Positions 1-11,288 are shown, counted from the stretch's first letter. The stretch is 64,000 nucleotides of DNA from Leishmania mexicana MHOM/GT/2001/U1103 (GCF_000234665.1 NC_018336.1:599069-663068), one strand, 5' to 3'. Notes: generated from the letters alone by a model not told the origin. Numbers and translations are program-made.

Positions 1-1002
1 TCTCCCTCTCTTCGCACGCGTGTTCTGCCGCATCGCTACGCCTATTCGCTGGTAACCCAGAGTCGCTAGGAAGCGGAGTCGGCTGCGACGAAGGCATGCG
101 AGCACTGCACATTACACGCGCGCAGGAGAGCAGGGGAGAAATTGCAGAGGAAGATGCATACAGTCCTTTGGCAGAGTCTTCTCGCTCTCTCTCTCCTCCT
201 GTGCCTTCGTGAGGGAGAGATCCTTGTAGGGGATGGAGCCCTTTGCTTCGCCTCCTCACGGGTGTGTTGGCGATGCTGGGGTGTGCCCCCTCTCTCCAAC
301 GTGCATCTCATGCGTGGCCCGCCAACTGTCTCATCTGCCTTGAATGCTGTGGGACCCTCCCTATTCTCCCCGTATCGCCCTCTGATTTCCTTTAACACTC
401 TTCTTGTTTCGCGTGTGTGTGTTGCTACTGCTCACCCCCCCCCCTGCACTCCCCAGGAGGTGCAGCGGACAAACCCCGCTTGACGCACATACAAGCTTAC
501 ACATATACATATACATACACGCACCCGGGCAATATTTCTGTGAACCCTACCTTGACGAGCATCGACAGTGCCGCTCACACATATCATAGAAACTCAGCGG
601 CGCACGGAATTGTTTTTTTGTTTGTGAGGGGGGAGGCGGGTCTCTGAAAAGACGTAACAGCACGAGAGAGCATAGAAGTGTGCTTTGTGTGTGTGTGTGA
701 TCGGCTTGCATTCGTTGAGCTCTTTTTTTTTGTTTTTTCGTTATTCTGAGTGGCGGTGCTTTCTCCTTGACGTGGCGGCCAGAAGCTCCGCTGTGAGAGC
801 ACACACACACACACACACACATAGAGTGAGAGGCACCACATGCACCAAGCGCATAAACGGCAGAACACACATCTACATACAAACGGGAAGAAGCGAAGAC
901 AAAGTGCTCGCAAAGGAAAACAAAAGGAAATCAGCACATTCACCTCATCGCCTGCGTCGTCTCCTCTCCTTTTTCCTTTGCTTTTGTGCTTTGTGGTACG
1001 GC
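1..1002. other. Intergenic region / 5' UTR of the first gene
   Basis: No convincing gene is seen. The stretch is pyrimidine-rich on the + strand, with a GT run near 685-698, T runs near 720-740 and a CA run at about 801-821, the usual make-up of a trypanosomatid intergenic spacer. An open frame continues upstream of the first gene in the same phase, but it reads through the CA run and low-complexity sequence, so I treat it as untranslated leader. Confidence 0.6.
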
Positions 1003-3558
1003 ATGGCCTCCTACAACCCCGCCCCGCTGCCGGTGCGCTTCGGCAGCAATGTTAGTCTCACTTTACACCAGGCGTTTCTCTCGACAGCCGGTGTGCTGCT
1101 CAGCGATCCCGTGGCGCGCGTCCATGTTGTCACGGTCAAGAGACTGCACGCATCGCCGCCCTTCTCCGTATCCAATGCAAATCCTCATACCCGCGGCGTT
1201 GCCGCAGCAGAGGAGGGAATCCGTACAGTGCTGAACTCGAAGGAGGTGGGCAAGTCCAAGCCACACTTCTTCACCGCACATCCCAAGTTCAACGAGACCT
1301 TCAACTTTACCGTGGCAGAGACGAGTACCTTGACGTCACTGTCGATTCCAGTAAAGGCGGTTTCGGACAGAGCTAACGCTTCCGCCCAATGCCGTGGGAA
1401 ACGGGAGGGTGACCGTGGCTGCAGCGAAAGCGTTGTGGACTTCGTGGTTGTCACGATCGAGTCCGCTGACGGCACAGTCTTCTACGGCGAGGCATACGCG
1501 CCTTTCAGCCCACACTGTCCCAGCTCTGTTCCCGCCGCAAGTCCAGTGCGTGTGATGCTGTCCCCTCGCAACGCCCAGGATACCGCAGACCCACTTTTTC
1601 TGCAGGACAACGCACTGCTGGAAGCGAGGCACCTCGACGACTTTGGGTTTGTGACAATGAGCTGGGAGGTGGCAGTGGTGCCGCACGGTGGGGCGCTGAT
1701 GGGGACTGAGCCTCCGCTTACCTCCTCCGCACCTTCTGGTAGTGCTTCACCGTTCCCAGTTGGGTTGACGCTCCGGGCAACGTGGCTGGCGCGTGCCACC
1801 GCCTACGTGCGCGGTGCCCATTACACCACATCCGTCGAGTTTGGAGGACAGGACCGCTTCATCTTCTCCGATCCTCAGCAGCCGCTGTGTTTGACGCTGC
1901 AGGGCGGGTCGGCCGAGCTGGAGCTGCGGCGCGCCGTCTTCCACTGCTCTGTCCAGAGCGTTGTCGACCCCACTAAGTCACATGACGTGGCAGTGCCGCT
2001 GCCGCTCCCGCCGCTGACCTCCGCTGCGGCCCGCAACCGCGACGTTCGGTGGGCGGCGCCTGTCCGCACCATCAACGGCGTGGACCTCGGTTTGCTGCTC
2101 GTGACGATGCGAGTCTCCACCAAGCCGCTCTCCGCCGATGCGCCGCGCTGCCCGGACGCGGCGTGCACACGCGTCAATGACCCGGTTCATCAAGAAGAGT
2201 ACCAGCACGTGGCACAGCTCTGGGGGAAGTCACAGCCGCCACAAGCGCCGCTCGGCGCCTATCAGCCTATTGCTTGGGAGTCGCAGCAGCACGTCGCTGA
2301 GGCTGCGCGGCGCCAGTTGAAGCGCCAGTGCATCCTGGAAGCGCAACCCACCGCGGAGCATGTGCGCCACATCTTCGATGTTCTCATGGGCCGCACTTCG
2401 CTCGACGGCGGGGTGGCCCAGTTGGCAGCGATGTTCAGCGGCAAAAATGCTGCAGAGGTGACTGCCGGAGACCTGCGGGAGCTGATGGTGGGCTGCGCCT
2501 TTCACGCGGCACAGATGTCGGTGCAGGATGCAGCGCGCTTCTGCTTCGTTGCACTGCGCCGCGACGTCGAGGATGCCGTGGCGGCTGAGGAGGTGCAGTA
2601 CATAGTGGATTACTGCCTGCTGGAGAAGACGATCGAAATGCCGACAGGAGAGAGGAAGCGCTTAGTCACCGACCTGTTCGCCGACGTAGGCACCATCTCC
2701 TACCACGACTTCGCGAAGTACCTTCTGCACAACTACGCCTTGTGGGCGGCACTCGGTGTCCCGCTTACCGTGGACGAATCGGTGTCGAACGTGCAGCGTC
2801 AGCATGCTGACCTTCTTCACGCGCCAGGATCGGGTGCGGCCGTATTGGACGTCGCAACCCTTCCTCAGCCACTCCGGGCAACGACTGGTGCGCCAGTGAC
2901 GGCGGCAGCGGCAACCGCCACGCAAAGCTCTGCCGTGGCCCTCGCGGCCGCACTCTCCGACCCTGTGTCGTCAACTACGTGGCGGACCTTTGTGGTGCGT
3001 GTCGCGCAGGCGCCCCAGAAGGCGTTCAGCGTGACTGCCCACGCGGCAGACCGTGTTAGTGACATCATGGCTATGGTTGAGGGGCGCACTGGCATCAAGG
3101 CTGAGCGCCAGGAGTGGAGAGTGGTCAGTGGCGGTGCAGAGGGGGCTGGCGTGTCTTGTGCAGCAGCGCAGAAGTCGCTCGATCCAGCAACACTAGTGGG
3201 CAGTACGACGCTTGGCCTCCCGTCGGCACTGTGCAGCCGTTCAGCTCCGTTTACGTCAACCTTTGGCAGCAACGCCGCGCAAGAGGTCTGGATCTATGAG
3301 GCTGAGGAGTCCGTTCAAGTGCGTTTTCATGTCAAAGATCGACTGCACAGCACGAAGGACTGGCAGGAGCGGCTGCCAGTGAAGGAGAAGGTGCTGAAAG
3401 TGCGCGCCGCAGTGCAGCGCAGGACGCTCATCCCACTCTCCCGATGTACCCTCACAGTGAAGCACAGCAATGGCATGGTGACGAAGCTGCAGGACCGCCA
3501 CACGCTCGGCCACTATCACCTTATGAGCGGCGATGTCATCGAGGTCTCGCACGAGTAA
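1003..3558 (+). CDS. C2-like / EF-hand-like / ubiquitin-like multidomain protein
   Basis: 851-residue protein, name not recognised. I start it at ATG 1003 because the same open frame upstream is low-complexity CA-repeat sequence. Residues about 10-165 look like a C2 beta-sandwich: a PKFNETFNF segment near residue 94 resembles the C2 signature and is followed by hydrophobic strands to about 165. A second beta-rich section covers about 245-370. Residues about 450-585 are helical and resemble degenerate EF-hands. The C-terminus carries two ubiquitin-like stretches: about 659-700 (starting RTFVVRV) and 771-851 (ending SGDVIEVSHE, with HTLGHYHLMSGD matching the end of a ubiquitin-like fold). Domain calls are by eye. 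A membrane- or cytoskeleton-linked adaptor is plausible but is inference. Confidence 0.8.
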   Translation: MASYNPAPLPVRFGSNVSLTLHQAFLSTAGVLLSDPVARVHVVTVKRLHASPPFSVSNANPHTRGVAAAEEGIRTVLNSKEVGKSKPHFFTAHPKFNETFNFTVAETSTLTSLSIPVKAVSDRANASAQCRGKREGDRGCSESVVDFVVVTIESADGTVFYGEAYAPFSPHCPSSVPAASPVRVMLSPRNAQDTADPLFLQDNALLEARHLDDFGFVTMSWEVAVVPHGGALMGTEPPLTSSAPSGSASPFPVGLTLRATWLARATAYVRGAHYTTSVEFGGQDRFIFSDPQQPLCLTLQGGSAELELRRAVFHCSVQSVVDPTKSHDVAVPLPLPPLTSAAARNRDVRWAAPVRTINGVDLGLLLVTMRVSTKPLSADAPRCPDAACTRVNDPVHQEEYQHVAQLWGKSQPPQAPLGAYQPIAWESQQHVAEAARRQLKRQCILEAQPTAEHVRHIFDVLMGRTSLDGGVAQLAAMFSGKNAAEVTAGDLRELMVGCAFHAAQMSVQDAARFCFVALRRDVEDAVAAEEVQYIVDYCLLEKTIEMPTGERKRLVTDLFADVGTISYHDFAKYLLHNYALWAALGVPLTVDESVSNVQRQHADLLHAPGSGAAVLDVATLPQPLRATTGAPVTAAAATATQSSAVALAAALSDPVSSTTWRTFVVRVAQAPQKAFSVTAHAADRVSDIMAMVEGRTGIKAERQEWRVVSGGAEGAGVSCAAAQKSLDPATLVGSTTLGLPSALCSRSAPFTSTFGSNAAQEVWIYEAEESVQVRFHVKDRLHSTKDWQERLPVKEKVLKVRAAVQRRTLIPLSRCTLTVKHSNGMVTKLQDRHTLGHYHLMSGDVIEVSHE

Positions 3559-5034
3559 CCGTGTCAGCACCCCAGTGCATTTGCGGCAGCGGTGCAAACG
3601 GCATGAACGGCGACGACGCGGAGCCTGCTTCTTTTGTTTGCTTGCCTAAAGGGTGTGCTCGCGGTGCTTAGATGGTTGCATGGGTGCGTCTGTGAGGGTA
3701 CGAAGCGCTGCATGCATGGTAGAGGACGCTGCACATGGACCCTGGTTGAGTGGGTGGGGGTGGGCCTGAGTCTTTATAAGACATTTTGTCCCCCTTCTTG
3801 CTCTTGTGTGTCTTTGTGGGCGCAGATGCTTCTCCACCCTCGTGTACATCATTAGTGCCGGGGTAGAGTCTGCAAGGTGTGCGTAGGCAGATCTGTGTAC
3901 ATGCTCTCTGGTCCAGGATCGACGACCGTTTTCGGTTTGGCTGTTGTTTCGTCTTTCCGATGCTCTGTCGCTCTGCGTGTGTTTGCGCCGCCGCTTGTCT
4001 GCTCGCACGAGGCACCTCTGTTACTTTTTCGTTACGTGTTTTCCTCCTCCCTGAGAGAATTTGATTTTTTATGGCGCACATGTCGTGGGTGGGTATGCCT
4101 GGAACAGTAGCATGAAGTGTCTTTACTCTCAGCTTCAGATGTTGTGCTGTGTGCTCCTGCGTCTTCGCTGTTGATTTCTTCGAGAGAGAGCTAGCGAGAA
4201 CGAGAGCGAACAACCCGCCGGGGAGACCAAGCAAAAGGTAGATGCATGCCAAGTGTGCAAGAGTGTACCAATCTCTGCAGCAAAGACGTGGGTCAATGTG
4301 TGCTGCGCATGAAAACGCCCCTGCCCCTCTTTTTTCCCCTTCGGAACCGACGCATGCACATCAGCAAGGGTACCTCAGGGGCCTGCACCGTTTGCGCTGG
4401 AGCGTGTGTGTGTGGAGGCAGTATATTGACCCCTCTCCTGGAAGTACGATCTCCACGCATAAAGTGGCCAGCGCCTTGGCGCGCTGCCGCCGTCCCCCCC
4501 CCCCCTCCATAACCGCGGGCATTTTCCGGTGGGAAGAGAAAACGGTTGCAACGGTATTTCATCCTTGCGCCTCTTAATAATCTACAGCGACGCGTCCCCA
4601 GTGATTCTCTCGTTGTGTTCGTGTGCCCTTTGAGGAAAAAGAAAGGGGCGGATACGTGTCGTCGGGCGAACTACCGCACACCCACATACCCACCCTGGAG
4701 CACACGGTAGCCCTCTCGGCACACACAAATGTGGCGTATTTGTCACCCACACACACACACACACACCGCTATGGCTCCTTGTCAGGCGCCATCGCCTCTT
4801 TGACAGATATGCGCTCTTGCTGTTGCATCCCCGACCCTCTCTGTCTTGCTTGCCTCTCTCCTTTCGATCAGGCTTTCATGGCACACGAGCACGCACACAC
4901 ACACGCACAAGTGCGCCAACACCGTATTCATTCAGGAGTACCGATCACTTCCAGTCGCTGCCTCGAGCAGTCCGTACCCTCGCCCTCACCTCTCTCCACT
5001 GTGAAGTCTGTTCAAGCTTCTCGCCACCCGCGTC
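3559..5034. other. Intergenic region with CA microsatellite
   Basis: No gene seen. It holds T/C-rich sequence, G-poor homopolymer runs near 4494-4507 and a CA run at about 4748-4766. Pyrimidine-rich tracts just before 5035 could serve splicing of the next gene. Open frames of up to 153 codons here are low-complexity. Confidence 0.6.
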
Positions 5035-6927
5035 ATGCGCGATGTGGTCACTCTCTTTATCGAGGCAAGCGTAGCGAAGGGTGAGTGGCAGGCAGCCCTC
5101 AGTGCACTGAAACTCCCTCGAGCCAGTCAGAGCAACAGCACCAGCAGCAGCACCAGTGCCGGCTCGTCGTTTGGGGCGGAGGCGGCCTCGAACCTCTTTC
5201 GTCTCTCTAGCACCCTCTCCAAGAAGGGGGAGTGGATGGCCGCGCTCGCGGTGCTGCGCAATGCCCCATTGCCGTTTGCCGCGCAGGGGCGCAACCCGTA
5301 TTCGTCTGCGTATCTGGCAGCGCGCGTCCGGGCATACCAGCATGTCCTGACGGCCTGCTGCAGCGGCAGCTCAGCAGCAGTTGTAGACAACGCTGCAGCA
5401 GTCACAAGACCGACTGCATCTGCGCGTGATGTGAAGGGAGGTACGGAAGATATGTCCTTTGAGTGCGCTTTGGCGCTAGCCAAAGAGGCGTTCTGCATGT
5501 TTGACAGCGCGCCAGCCCTCTGCGGACGGAGCAAGACGCCGTGTGAAGAGCCGGCAGGTCGAAACTTGGCGAAGCGGCGCGTTACCCCCGTAGCCGCATC
5601 CTCTGTGGAGTTGGATGCTGGAACGACATGTGTCGAGGACCTCTTGCGATGGTGCCGCGCTGAGCTTCCCCGGCGCCGTTCCTGCACAGGGGTAGTCACA
5701 TTAGAGCAAACAGAAACCGCCATACAGCAGCTGACGGAGCTATCTGACGCGGCTCTGCGCGCTATCTCAGATGTACACCTGGTCCCATCACACGGACCTT
5801 CGAGCGAGCCCGAAAATGAAACGGTCTCCGACCCGCACGCCGATTCATTGTACGCGCGGGTCGCCTCAGATGCGCAGCGCGCAGAGGATGACCTTACAAA
5901 CCTACTGGCCGGCAACAATCGAGCCACGGATGCCTGGGCCACCTCACTCAACCTTCTACGGCGAATTCCAGCGGAGCGCATTTCCGGACAACTCTTCACC
6001 GCCCTTCTGCGGCACCTCCTCCACCATCACCGACGAGGCGAAGTAGCTCAACTGGTGCGCACGCTCGTATTGCTACAAAGGAGTGGTGACAGCGCGCAAA
6101 GGGCTTCACCAGCGCTGACCCGCACACCACCGTCACGTGCCACGGCGAGGGTGCTGCGTTTGGACAGTGTCGTAATAAAGGTTGTGGCGGAGGCGTGTCA
6201 CCGGTTGCAACGCAGTGACCTGGCGGCTGAACTTCTCCTCGACACAGAAGCGCGCGCTGCGATGACACCGTCGGCAGCTGTACCGTTGATTATGACGCTG
6301 CGTGACGCCGGCACTTACTCGTCGGTGATGCTCTGGTGGGAGCTTCTACGGAAAGAGGAGCCCGTCCTGCGCTATCCGCTTCTGCAGCACGCGAAGCTCA
6401 GCAGCTACGTGGCCTCGTGTGTCTTGCGCAACACTACCGCGAGGGACGGCGGGGCCATCGCAGAGGCCCAGCAGGCGCCCTCCTCCTCCGCGGCGAAAGG
6501 CACGCGTGCCAGGTTCGCCGCTCGCTGGACTGGAGACTGGCGAAGCGCTCTGGGTGTCTTTCGTGACGCAGCGGCGCCAGCGCACGATCCTGCTCTCGTC
6601 CTACTTTTTCAGCTGCGCCTGCTTCGGCAGGCTGGGCAGTGGGAAGCTGCTGTGCAGCTTTTCAACGCGTTCTGTCTGGCACACCCCGGCATGCTGAGAT
6701 CCAAGCAGTCTCCCCCCGATCTCGCTGGGCAGGTGCACAATGGCAGACACAACGACCGGCATCGCTGGCGCACCCACCGTGAGGCCCCCTATCCGGGCCC
6801 AGGTAGGGAGCGCGCTAGTGCCATGAAGAGCGCATGCGCTGTCCTGACGCAAGAGCACGCGGAGGAGTGGATACCATCGTCTGTGCTTGTCTGCCTGAAG
6901 CAGCAGGTACAGGATTTGAAGCCATGA
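5035..6927 (+). CDS. PPR-like helical-repeat protein, probably mitochondrial RNA biology
   Basis: 630 residues from ATG 5035. It contains recurring helical-hairpin signatures with the pattern G-x-W-x-x-A-L: KGEWQAALSAL near residue 16, KKGEWMAALAVLRNA near 62, TGDWRSALGVFRDA near 498 and AGQWEAAVQLFNAF near 530, with weaker ones between (for example around 287-310 and 325-350). This pattern is characteristic of the diverged pentatricopeptide-repeat proteins of kinetoplastids, many of which act in mitochondrial RNA processing or in the mitochondrial ribosome. There is no clear cleavable presequence at this start, so location is uncertain. The middle (about 130-300) is Ser/Ala/Thr-rich and probably disordered. 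It could also be an unrelated alpha-solenoid. Confidence 0.8.
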   Translation: MRDVVTLFIEASVAKGEWQAALSALKLPRASQSNSTSSSTSAGSSFGAEAASNLFRLSSTLSKKGEWMAALAVLRNAPLPFAAQGRNPYSSAYLAARVRAYQHVLTACCSGSSAAVVDNAAAVTRPTASARDVKGGTEDMSFECALALAKEAFCMFDSAPALCGRSKTPCEEPAGRNLAKRRVTPVAASSVELDAGTTCVEDLLRWCRAELPRRRSCTGVVTLEQTETAIQQLTELSDAALRAISDVHLVPSHGPSSEPENETVSDPHADSLYARVASDAQRAEDDLTNLLAGNNRATDAWATSLNLLRRIPAERISGQLFTALLRHLLHHHRRGEVAQLVRTLVLLQRSGDSAQRASPALTRTPPSRATARVLRLDSVVIKVVAEACHRLQRSDLAAELLLDTEARAAMTPSAAVPLIMTLRDAGTYSSVMLWWELLRKEEPVLRYPLLQHAKLSSYVASCVLRNTTARDGGAIAEAQQAPSSSAAKGTRARFAARWTGDWRSALGVFRDAAAPAHDPALVLLFQLRLLRQAGQWEAAVQLFNAFCLAHPGMLRSKQSPPDLAGQVHNGRHNDRHRWRTHREAPYPGPGRERASAMKSACAVLTQEHAEEWIPSSVLVCLKQQVQDLKP

Positions 6928-7732
6928 AGATGGAACGCAAGGTGGAGCAGCGGCGTATTCCCGCCCCCCCCCACCCGCCTTTGTCGCCTTGAGTGCGCGC
7001 ATTTGCATTTGACCTTTTTCCCTTTCTGCCGTTCAACGAAGCTCTTGACCGCGGAGTGCGTCCGCAACGAAGGCTGCCGCGTTCGTCGTGGTGGCGGTAG
7101 GGCGATGACGCACGCAGTGACGCCGCAGAGGTATGCAATGTACGCATTGACACAGAGAAAAGAGGTCGCTATGAAAGCTGATGAACGCGTATGCCTCGCT
7201 GTGTGACAGCCACCTTTTCAACTGCCGTAGTAAGCACACACACACACACTTCCCACACATACACCCTACTCGCTCCGCTGCGTATGGCGGTTGTGATGAA
7301 ACATCTATGCGATGCAGGCATCTGCCGCGTCGTTATCGGCTCTCTTTGTCGTTGTTCTCCGCTTCATCATCTCCTAAATACCCACGCTCGCGCTGCCTTC
7401 CTCGATGCGCGCCTCTCTTCGCCCCCCGGTCGATTCCTCAGCACGCGTGATCCCATAGCGTTTCTTTTTTGCTGCTTCTGTGCTTGACAACCTTTGGCTC
7501 TCTGTTCCGCCTCGTGAAAGGCGGTAAGCTGCAGGCAAAGTGCACGCGCACGCGCGAGTTTCATTCGAGGTGTAGTTTCTCGCAGCTTGGTTGCATCTAC
7601 GGGTCCGCGTCAAGAACAACAGAGGTTCGGCATCTACACGGACACATACCAGCGCATACGTGGTCAACACAAGGGAGCCGTCTGCGAAATGCGAAAAGAG
7701 GAAGTACGAATATCAATCCCGCCCCCTGCACA
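6928..7732. other. Intergenic region with CA microsatellite
   Basis: No gene seen. It contains C-rich runs just after 6960 and a CA run at about 7235-7249. The frame of the downstream gene stays open from 7469 without an ATG before 7733, so the part before that codon is treated as leader. Confidence 0.6.
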
Positions 7733-8911
7733 ATGCCATCGTCCAACGCATCAGACCCGCCTATGCCAGACGGTAGGCTCCAAGGCGCGACCAGCGCGAA
7801 CTTTGATCCGCCAGGGTCTATGAACATCGAGGAGACACCGTCCTTCTCCTCTGAACGCCTTGAGTACGAGAATATGCGGCAGTCAAATACGTCGGACATC
7901 TCTGCGGCCACGTCCGGGCAACGCCGAGGTGGACACGGCGGCAGCATCAGTAGCGACAGCGGCAGCGACCTCTACAGCGAAGGCGAAAGCGAGGACAGCG
8001 ATCACTCGGAACGCCCCGGTAACACGGCACTATCCGTGTTCCAGCATAGCCTTCAGCGGCCCGGTGCACATGGAAACAAAACCGCTCTGCGCTCTCCCCG
8101 ATCTCCTTTTCAGGCCATCCAATCGGAGAAGCAAGGCGGCAGCGACGACAATCGACTTGGCGCGAAGCGGATAACATGCTCACTCGCCAGCATCCCCGTG
8201 TCGTACTTCAGTAGCTCCAACGTGAAATCATTCTCCATTGGCAACGAAATCGGGTACAAGGCGCGGCGTCTGCGCCACTTCTACAAGATGATCAAGGATG
8301 ACCGTCTGCCATGGATGACGGACTTCGCTGACATTCACAAGATGGAACTGCCGCGCAAGGCGAAGGAGATTGCGTGGCGGCTGAACCTGAACATCCCATA
8401 CTACTCGTCAAACTACATTGAAATCTTCTACGTAGTCACGATGCCACTTCTTTTCGTGTACAACACGCCCTTCTTCGTTGTAACCTTTCTAGCCATTGTG
8501 ATAATCCACTCCATCCGAATGCACAAAAAGAAAACGCACGAGTACGGCGATAGCATCGTGATGTTGGGTCGACGGATCAGATACCGCAAGCTGGGCCACC
8601 TGCTCGTGTTCGCCATGGTGATGCTCTTGATGTTCTTCGACGGATTGCGCACGCTGATGTGGGTGCTCCTGCTGAACGTCTGCATCATTGTTCCCCATGC
8701 ACTGCTGCGAAAGCCCACGTACTTCGACGACGAGGACCTCGAGAAGTGCCGGCCAAAGATGGTGCAGTACGCGATTTGTCTGGTTATTCTGGTGCTCGCC
8801 TACCTGGAAGGCGACCTGTGTGCCGACGAGGCGGCAGAAAGCCGGCGCGCCGTGGAGCGGGAACGAAAGCGGGTGGCACAGGCTATGGCGAAGCACGAGG
8901 CAAAGGATTGA
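7733..8911 (+). CDS. PRA1-family (prenylated Rab acceptor) membrane protein, long form
   Basis: 392 residues from ATG 7733, the first ATG in the frame. The first 150 residues or so are polar, Ser/Gly/Asp-rich and likely disordered. The rest has the PRA1 layout: a basic/amphipathic stretch, a Pro-Tyr-Tyr-Ser-Asn-Tyr entry, a hairpin of membrane segments at about 225-263, a second hydrophobic pair at about 288-325, an ALLRKP exit, and a further hydrophobic helix at about 343-362. PRA1/Yip3 proteins sit in ER-Golgi-endosome membranes and bind prenylated Rab GTPases. The C-terminal 30 residues are charged. A second, shorter PRA1-like gene follows at 11289, and the spacer between them carries an old SIDER2 copy. 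Confidence 0.85.
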   Translation: MPSSNASDPPMPDGRLQGATSANFDPPGSMNIEETPSFSSERLEYENMRQSNTSDISAATSGQRRGGHGGSISSDSGSDLYSEGESEDSDHSERPGNTALSVFQHSLQRPGAHGNKTALRSPRSPFQAIQSEKQGGSDDNRLGAKRITCSLASIPVSYFSSSNVKSFSIGNEIGYKARRLRHFYKMIKDDRLPWMTDFADIHKMELPRKAKEIAWRLNLNIPYYSSNYIEIFYVVTMPLLFVYNTPFFVVTFLAIVIIHSIRMHKKKTHEYGDSIVMLGRRIRYRKLGHLLVFAMVMLLMFFDGLRTLMWVLLLNVCIIVPHALLRKPTYFDDEDLEKCRPKMVQYAICLVILVLAYLEGDLCADEAAESRRAVERERKRVAQAMAKHEAKD

Positions 8912-9962
8912 CGCTCACGGTTGAAGTGTTTCTCCGGGCAACAACAGCAGTGGATGAAGACAGCGAAGGAAAAAGGCTACTTACCGGCTTCACACGCTAC
9001 AGTGGCGTTGTGCTCTGTTGAAAAGGATGAGGCACCCCACCCCGCAGCGTTTCCTTTCTCTTTCTGCAGGCGTGCGCGCCATGGATTGCCGGTCCTGACG
9101 GTGTTTTGTTGTTGTTGTTCTGTATTAGCACTCGTGCTTTTGCGCTCGCTCTATGGTGTGGATGGCATCCGTTTGAGTGCTTCGTCTCTGTCTTTCCCTG
9201 TACAGCCCTGTCTCCTCCCCACAGCGTGTGCGTTTTGTACGTATACGTGTGGCGCACCGACCGACACATCACTGTCGTGTGCGCCTGCCGTAGTGTGAAG
9301 GAGGGAGGGAGGTGAGAAGGCGGTGGGTGCATGAATGAATAAATGGCGGAAATGCAGAGAAGGAGCTGTCTGGTTGGAGGTGGACGGCTGCGATGCGGCT
9401 CCATCGGCGCATGCCGCTCACTCTCCTCTTCCCTTCGACCGTACGCTTTTGTGCCCTGGAAGTGCTCTAGGAAGGTCATGGCGACTGTGCACGAGGATAG
9501 GTGGGCTCCTGCGTGCATTCTTCCTCGACGCTGTTCTTTTTTTGTTCAGTACCTTGCCCCTCCCCCTCCCCCCCCCCTCCTCGCGGCGGTTGTCAAGCTC
9601 GGCTTTTAGCCCCTCTCTCCGTCCTCTTAGGTAATGGCGTGGCCGTATATTTTACTGTGTCCTGTGTATGTGTGTGGGTGCGCGAGCCCATCGTAGATGA
9701 GGATGGGAAGGGAGACGGCAGCCAAGGTCCAGCCCTGCAGTCCTATTACGCTCAGCTGTGTGCGCGTCACAATCTTGGGTAGACACACACAAGCAACAAC
9801 TGCCGTAGGTGCATGAGTATACTGTATACCAGTCATCGCCTCCATTCCCATCTCCCCTTCCGTACTCCCTTTTCTTAGGTCGAGGTTGCATTTTGTCATG
9901 TGTCGCGCAGAGGGGTTCACCCCTTCCGCACCCCCCCCCTCCCTGTTTATCCATCAACAAAC
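8912..9962. other. 3' UTR / intergenic region
   Basis: No gene seen. T/G-rich and C-rich low-complexity sequence, probably the proximal 3' UTR of the upstream PRA1 gene leading into the SIDER2-like element. Confidence 0.6.
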
Positions 9963-10483
9963 TCGGATGGCGGGGGAGCGCCTCAGCGCGTGGTATCGTA
10001 AGCCACAGTATCTCCTGTGTAGGGAGAAGCCAAGCAGCCGCCCCCCATCCCCATCCCCTGCCGATGCCGCACCACTTCTGGTGGTACCAGTGTCAAGTCC
10101 CTACGACGTGGGGAAGTCAGAGCGATGCATCGCTGCGGATACTGGCGGTCAGGTCCTGGGCGGCGCTGCGTCGGACCTACCTGCGGTAGTGAACGCGTTT
10201 CTATCATTGATATGATATGCAGAGTGTCAGCGCGACTCGAACGCATCCCACCTGCCCCTCACACGGCCTGCCAGTGAGAAGCCTGCACCACCCCGAAGGG
10301 GACGTGCCACGTGGCAACCAGGATGATGGGTGAGCGGCTGTGAGGCAGCCTTCGCGGTGACAGGTGTGGATAGAATTTGAGACCGAGTCCGTGCTGAGGT
10401 GGCTGAGTCGGTGCGTTCCTTTAATGGGTGTGTCTACGGCTGCCTCGCGCCACGCGATTGGGGCTCGTGACAGGTCCGAGGGG
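9963..10483 (+). mobile_element. Old, diverged SIDER2-type retroposon copy
   Basis: This stretch aligns by eye along its length with the four young copies further on. Shared landmarks in the same order are CCTCAGCGCG, GGGAGAAGCC, a CGATGCATCGCTGC block, GTCAGCGCGACTCG, CCGTGCTGAG and CACGCGAT near the end. It has many substitutions and indels and has lost the middle GC-rich block. SIDERs are short degenerate retroposons of Leishmania derived from ingi-like elements; SIDER2 copies in 3' UTRs are reported to destabilise mRNAs. This one lies downstream of the first PRA1 gene, in sense orientation. Confidence 0.75.
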
Positions 10484-11288
10484 TTAAAGTGGAGTTTGAT
10501 TCGCGTTCTGTATCAGAACGGGTACGTTGAAAAGGGAAGACACGTTGCTCTGTTTAACTTTGTACGCATTCCTCGTGATACAACGGTGCGATGAAATCGG
10601 GGCCACGGCCGAGTTTTCCGGTTCTTTGTCCAGTGGAAGCGATATGTTTGTTCTGCTTGTCAGCACTGCTTCTCGTAGGCATATTTTTTCTTTTCGAAAG
10701 GCCCCCAATAACCGTATGGCACTCTTCTCCCTCGTTGGTTTCACTATCCATGCCTCCAGAGTAGCGCCCCCACCCACCCCCTGACGCCTCCACTCGGTGA
10801 GAGAGGAAGCTGAAAGAGTGGGGGGCTCCGCACTCTCGCCAGCACACACAAGAAGAGGGATATACGCGTATCAATGCTCTTGTGTGAGAAACGTGCGCTA
10901 TTCCTGCCGGGATGACCCTCAGCGTGTAAGCGGTCCGGTCGCATACGCACCGTCCCCCAGAAGTCGGGGCCCTGGAGACGAATGTGCGGACTCGCTCAGT
11001 GGGCTCCAGTTACCCCGCCCCCGCCCCCCCCCACCGCCTTCCCTTCTTCCATTTCTCTCTCTCCCTCTGTGTGTCTTTTTGTTGCTAGTCATAGCCCTCT
11101 CTCTCTCGTCTCTTGCGCCTCGGTTTACAGGGAGTAACTAGCCCCTCTACCTCTCCCTCTCACGTACATACGTGTACGCCCTTTGGCTTCTGCGCCTGCC
11201 TCCTAGCCCCCCCCCACCACACCACCACACCACCCTTCCGCAGCATACTTTTTTTTTGTTAGCAAAGCACAACTTTTTACCCCGGAGG
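10484..11288. other. Intergenic region / 5' UTR of second PRA1 gene
   Basis: No gene seen. Strongly pyrimidine-rich tracts at about 11020-11160 and 11195-11235, followed by AG dinucleotides, fit the trans-splicing signal of the PRA1-like gene at 11289. Confidence 0.55.

Noticed and set aside
801..821. CA run as a promoter
   Set aside because: CA/GT microsatellites occur in most spacers of the window and have no consistent position relative to genes.
4623..5084. 153-codon open frame before the PPR-like gene
   Set aside because: It reads through a CA run and Ser/His/Thr-rich spacer and overlaps the start of the real gene in another frame.
5127..5999. 290-codon open frame antisense to the PPR-like gene
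   Set aside because: Shadow of the real gene: the + strand frame has repeated PPR-type motifs, while this one is Ser/Ala/Arg-rich without pattern. The same applies to the long antisense frame at 27198-28211.
10216..10260. GACTCGAAC resembling a tRNA T-arm
   Set aside because: It belongs to the conserved SIDER2 sequence GTCAGCGCGACTCG and does not fold as a tRNA.
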